Shown here: one piece after another, positions 59,709-64,000 of the stretch | Position numbering within the stretch: the stretch's first letter is position 1 | How the letters are laid out: every line of letters begins with the position of its first letter | Assembly: GCF_014898815.1 (NCBI RefSeq) | Contig: NW_026515543.1 | Location: 1 to 64,000, forward strand | Length of the DNA: 64,000 nucleotides | Reading direction: 5' to 3' | Source: Panonychus citri | Taxonomy: Eukaryota > Arthropoda > Arachnida > Trombidiformes > Tetranychidae | The notes under the pieces: generated by a model | What the model saw: the letters and a program-made list of their open reading frames with translations, nothing else | Databases searched by the model: none | What the model was told of the DNA's origin: nothing | Made by a program: the position numbers and the translations under genes

Positions 59709-62700
59709 CGCCTCATGTTATCATCCACCAGCTCCGATAATCCATTCATATCAACAACGAAATAATAACCCTGAAGTTTCAATTGGAAATCATGAAAGAT
59801 AAGAGTTTATATCTTGTTAATGTTCAATCACTTTTATCTACTACTTGCAGTTTTATCGTCATGATTTTTTTTCTTCGTCTTGTTCATCATTTCAAATTAT
59901 CTCTTTTCTTTTACCCTGAAAGTTTCCATGTCTTTTTAAATGTTCTAATTTCTTCCCTTTTATTGGTTTGTTCGAGCTTTGTTTTGCCTCTGATAGTCTC
60001 TCTCTCTCTCTCAATGTTTTTCAATTACTTACGAATCTAAGTGGGATAGAGTTAGAGAGCATTTCATCAAGGGTGGGATGAGGTGGGTGGATGCTGGGGA
60101 TGGTGATGATGATGAGAAGATGAGTAATATACATAAAATTAGAGATGATGGACTATTATCCTAATGCATCTCAACAATCAAATCGTAATGTGATTGTTGA
60201 ACATCTCCAACCTAACCAATTTTATCCAGCAATCAACAATCAACAATAACATTAATCTAAATAACTGTTAACTAATTTTACTTCATCATCATCATTTATC
60301 CTCTCTCTCTCTCTTTATGTTCATCTTTATCCTCTTTTATTATCAGCCATAGGTCTTCAAGTCATCATTACGATTTACTATTTTCATTTAAATGTACAAG
60401 ATGATGAGGAAGATAATTCTGTAATCTCACTCTCTCTCTCTCTTTCCTTGTCATCCAATTACTTGAATTCAGGAACAAGAGAAGATTTTTTAGCTTAATT
60501 CTGATATTAAATCTCTCATTGGGTGAATCTGTTTTTCTAATCATGATAATAGAAAACAAAATGATAAATTTTACTGATGGAAAAATCTTTCAATTGTTGA
60601 TGTTTATTTATATTGGAAAATGTTATTATCTCTTATTATTAATATTTCTATTTCCATGATCATGAAAAAGTCACCAGAATCTGATACATGATATATAAGA
60701 GAAATTTTTTTTTCTTCCCTTCTATTATATTACAGAACTTTTTTTTTCTCTTCATTTTTTTTTCATCATCTTGGGACTTTCCAATTGGTCAGTTTAATGA
60801 GTGTCCACTAGTTTCTCATCCCAATGCTCCGAAGGTGAAACAAAAACTAATGACCAATATACTGGACAATGAATTATGGGAACATGAAAATGAACAACAA
60901 TAAAGTTCATGGTTCTCATATTTCATCTGATTAAATTTAAGATTCTGAGTGTTGATTGTGTCTTTTGGCTTATCATCACAATTAATTGTATCATTTTTGA
61001 TCTGGTTTGATTGTTTTATTAAGATAATCAACTTACAATTAAGTCGCAATTAGTTTGATTAGTTTTTGTGTTTTTTGTTCATAATTGCAATTATATTGAT
61101 AATAAAGTTTAGCTCCTTCTTAATTAATGTAATCTAATTTAGATGGTGAAACAATTTAATTAAGTTTGATTGTTTCATCATTATGATTTGTTGTTGTACG
61201 TTAATTTCATTGTCATTGGTTAAGGTCAATTAGTTGATTGTTATTAACTATTAATTCAATTGAATGACAAAAAATCCTTTCTCATTAATTATTGATTTCC
61301 TTTCATTGTGATTATTAGGATATTCAAGTGATAAGATTGATATTGATTGTTGATAGTGATTAAAACTGTTAAACAACAATTAATTATCAATATAAGTTGG
61401 GATTCTTGATAAGGAACAATCAATTTTAATTTTCTCAACGTTCAAAGGAATGATAATGATTAAGGATCAAGTTGATTGTTCCAACAACAATTTAATTCTA
61501 ATAATTAATCATCAACAAGTGTAAAAAAAATGGTCGATTTGTTAATGACAATTAAGAAAAATTTTCCAATCAATAGATTAGAAAGTTAAACATTTTCTGA
61601 TTAGGAAAATCTAAGTTAATTGTTCATCTAATTGTGAAAATAAAAACAAAGTATTGATTAAAATACTAATCTAAATGTAAACACTTGGATTAAAATAAAA
61701 AACAATTAACAATTGAAAGATTATAATGAAACAACAAGAGGATATTAATCCTTGTGATTGATTTAATTAACCGGATTAAAGTTAATTAAACCAGTTGATT
61801 GAGAAACTTAAAGAAAATCTTTGTTGAGATGAGAAGACAAATCAACAAAATGAATCAAATGAATCAAATTAACCGATAAGATCAATGGAAACGGTAAAAA
61901 AAAGGTTTCTACAGATACGATGACCACTGGTCATCCTTTTCGAGAAACAATAACAAAACTTATCGTTCCATTGATTAGATGAATTAATTAATCACAAGAA
62001 ACAATTGATAATAAGGTTAATGAAAATGCTCACGTTAAAATGAACACCGATAATCAAAATTGTGAAAGGAAAAGACAAATAATAATAATGGAAACTTTTT
62101 GTTATTCTATTAACTTAGTGGTCATTTTTTCTGACCTTTCTCTGAGTTTATCGTGTTCCCCATGAACATCACCATTACCCTGATAGTCTATTACTTACCC
62201 ACCACACACTGTGAATGGTTGATTGATTCAATTATCGGATAATCATTGTAACATTTCAACTCCCTTCGAGTCATTATAATACTTATGAGGTTGGAAAACA
62301 AATGAAAATGTTTCTCTTCAGTAAATTACAATCATCAGATTCCTATCATGATAAACACCATAACTCCCAGGAGATAATTTCGTAAGCTAATCATTGTTTC
62401 AACTCCTTTTTCTTGTAACTTTTGTCCGTTGGGTCAGTAATTCAATGTCCAGTGTTGTCTCATTAAATGGACAATACAATTAATAAAGTGGATGACCGAT
62501 CAAAATTTTCTCCCCACATTATTATTAAATCTAGACAATCAAATGTTGACCATTAAGATTAATCCGATTCTTTTGACCTTTTTTGCTTTTCCACTAATCA
62601 ATTGTTTTAGATTCATTTCTCTCATTAACAGTTAATTATTTATCTCTTTCTCTCTCTCACACACACACTCTTCACTTATCATCTTCTTCTTGGTTATATT

Positions 62701-63041
62701 AACATTAGTATTTATGTAAACAATATTCTCTCTCATTGTTTCTCACTTAAATCATGATCATTAATAAGATTAGATATTAATCCATATTAATTTAGTTATC
62801 CAATGATAAATAACTGGCAATAATTTTTATTTTCATCAAATGTGATTGACTTTTAGATGATGATAAAGAAGATGATGTCAAGATGATGAGATTGATGATG
62901 ATGATGATCGTTGAATTGATGATGAAACGGATTAAGATGATGATCAAACTCTTTCTTTATGATTCTTCTTTCTGTCTTCCATTGTCTTTGTTTTAACTCA
63001 TCTAATTGTGATTAAGTTGCTGCTCCAATTTTGTTTTGTTT

Positions 63042-63047
63042 TTTATT
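63042..63047 (-). terminator. Candidate SETD2 poly(A) signal
   Basis: AATAAA on the minus strand, about 270 nt past the SETD2 stop codon. Confidence 0.4.
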
Positions 63048-63313
63048 TTCAATTTTCGCTCATCAAAATCAATATGTATGTTCATTGTGGTTTTGTTTTG
63101 TTTTGTTTTGTTTTTTATGTCAACTCAAGTTTCTCTTTGTTTTCATTATTTACAAATTGAATGAAAAATTGGACTCGTATGGACATTGCAATTTGTTATT
63201 TGTTTTTATATGGATTTAATGATAACTTTGTTGTTACTTTTTCTTTTTCTTCTTCTTCTTCTTCTTCTTCTTTCTTATTCGAGTTTAGGATTTTGTTTGT
63301 ATTTTGGTTGTTA

Positions 63314-64000
63314 TCATGAGTTGGGTGAACACTTTTCTTTATCCTTACAAATCTCTTCATTTGCTTCTGGCCGATAGATGGGTCCCTTGGCGGCCATGTA
63401 TTTTTTCACATACTCTTTAGCTTTATGTTTAACTGTTTCACTGCAACATAAATCTTCAATGTTTCGACAATGTCGAAGCTCTTTAAGCATAACAAAATGA
63501 GTTAACTGTTAAGGGAAAAACAAGAAAAGAAAAAGAAAAAAAGTTTAAAATTAGTAACATGATATAAACACAATGAAAAAGATTCTTCTTCTCTTTGCAA
63601 GAGAGGAGAGAGAGAGAGAGAGAGAGAGTTTAAACTTACCCGGCGTGCAACATATTTAAAATCATCATTACATAAAATTCGTCCCACCCTACAATCAATT
63701 TTTCTGTATGGATTAAGACAATATTTAATATGCTCTGACATCTCTGCTTTAAACTTTTCCTTGATTCGTCTTTCCTTTTTATCACCTCGATCTCGCCTAT
63801 TTGATGCTATCAGATCACCATCGTTAATTTCCATGAGAGATGAGAAATTTTTAACAATTGCTAGTGATTTTTTACTTTCACTATCGTTATTATTATTGGT
63901 TGTTGTTGTTGTTGTTGTCGTTGTCGTTGCTGATGGAGTTGTTGAGGTGCTATTATTATTGGTATGATGGGGAAGTCCAATGCTATTGGTTGAAGATGAT
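63314..64000 (-). CDS. SETD2: SETD2 orthologue, C-terminal end with SRI domain (partial)
   Basis: Two exons in view: one open from beyond the window edge down to 63640, and the last exon 63505-63314 (63 codons plus TGA). The 134-bp intron (63639-63506) starts GTAAGT, ends CAG and is phase 0. The upstream part is low complexity (Ser/Thr/Asn, nine-threonine run from ACA/ACG repeats) and Lys/Arg-rich. The SRI domain then runs from FKAEMSEHIKYCLNPYRK through CRVGRI and FKYVARR, across the splice into LTHFVMLKELRHC and VKHKAKEYVKKYM. The SRI domain binds the phosphorylated RNA polymerase II C-terminal domain; SETD2/Set2 trimethylates H3K36 in transcribed genes. The SET domain itself lies outside the window. 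The internal ATG at 63834 is not the start, because the frame stays open upstream to the edge. Confidence 0.93.
63506..63639 (-). other. Last SETD2 intron with (CT)n close to the donor
   Basis: 134 bp. In the transcript, a CU run of about 22 nt starts some 12 nt after the 5' splice site. Confidence 0.85.

Larger units (their letters stand above)
56539..63313. other. Intergenic region between the GPCR and SETD2
   Basis: About 6.8 kb without a recognisable gene. It should hold the GPCR promoter and 5' UTR on its left side and the SETD2 3' UTR on its right. Simple repeats: (GA)n 57657-57701, GAGT/GA array 58119-58165, (CT)n 59647-59704, (TTTTG)n near 63090-63113, (CTT)n near 63248-63270. The part 61000-62000 has the CAATTAATTG texture also seen near other genes here. 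Confidence 0.55.

Overview
The window is AT-rich nuclear DNA from an animal. It holds intron-containing genes for an ER-type P5A ATPase, a biogenic-amine GPCR and a SETD2-type histone methyltransferase, separated by long non-coding stretches full of (GA)n/(CT)n, (GAT)n and ATCATGAT-like palindromes. Gene content and style fit an arthropod, perhaps a mite or other chelicerate, but that is inference; nothing in the sequence fixes the species.

Layout. 1-19.7 kb: non-coding, with one tRNA-derived SINE on the minus strand near 5.2-5.4 kb. 19.74-19.99 kb: a candidate first exon (minus) of a secreted, furin-site-bearing protein. 21.97-26.72 kb: a complete 13-exon ATP13A1 orthologue (plus; 1190 codons, every junction in frame). 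27.64-56.54 kb: a two-exon serotonin-receptor-like GPCR (minus), with TM1-TM5 and TM6-TM7 separated by a 27.4-kb intron. 56.5-63.3 kb: intergenic. 63.3-64.0 kb: the C-terminal SRI-domain end of a SETD2 orthologue (minus), running off the window edge.

The giant intron contains a nest of mobile elements: a fossil mariner/Tc1-like transposon, inside it an ~844-bp fold-back element with repeat-built inverted ends (probable 6-bp target duplication AATAAA), and inside its left inverted repeat a 7533-bp, very young Ty3/Gypsy LTR retrotransposon (537-bp LTRs with one difference seen, GATT target duplication, antisense to the host gene).

The retrotransposon is the most interesting object. It has intact gag and pol ORFs that overlap in ATGA, with the CCHC zinc knuckle at the start of pol rather than the end of gag. 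A third intact ORF in the env position codes for a RING plus TRAF-type zinc-finger plus coiled-coil protein, not an envelope. It also has two nucleotide-level repeat systems that I do not know from other elements: (1) seven hairpins with covarying 5-6-bp stems and a conserved 6-nt AAG-loop packed between PBS and gag AUG, plus three more inside gag; (2) 21 copies of a palindrome AACTNAGTT (17 distinct sites plus the second LTR's four), always with complementary flanking bases, spread over LTRs, leader and all three ORFs in several reading frames. At three places in the leader the two systems share an arm, so they form mutually exclusive structures, the last ending one base before the gag start codon. 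Together these suggest an RNA- or DNA-recognition system carried by the element, possibly for packaging, translation control or binding by an element-coded zinc-finger protein.
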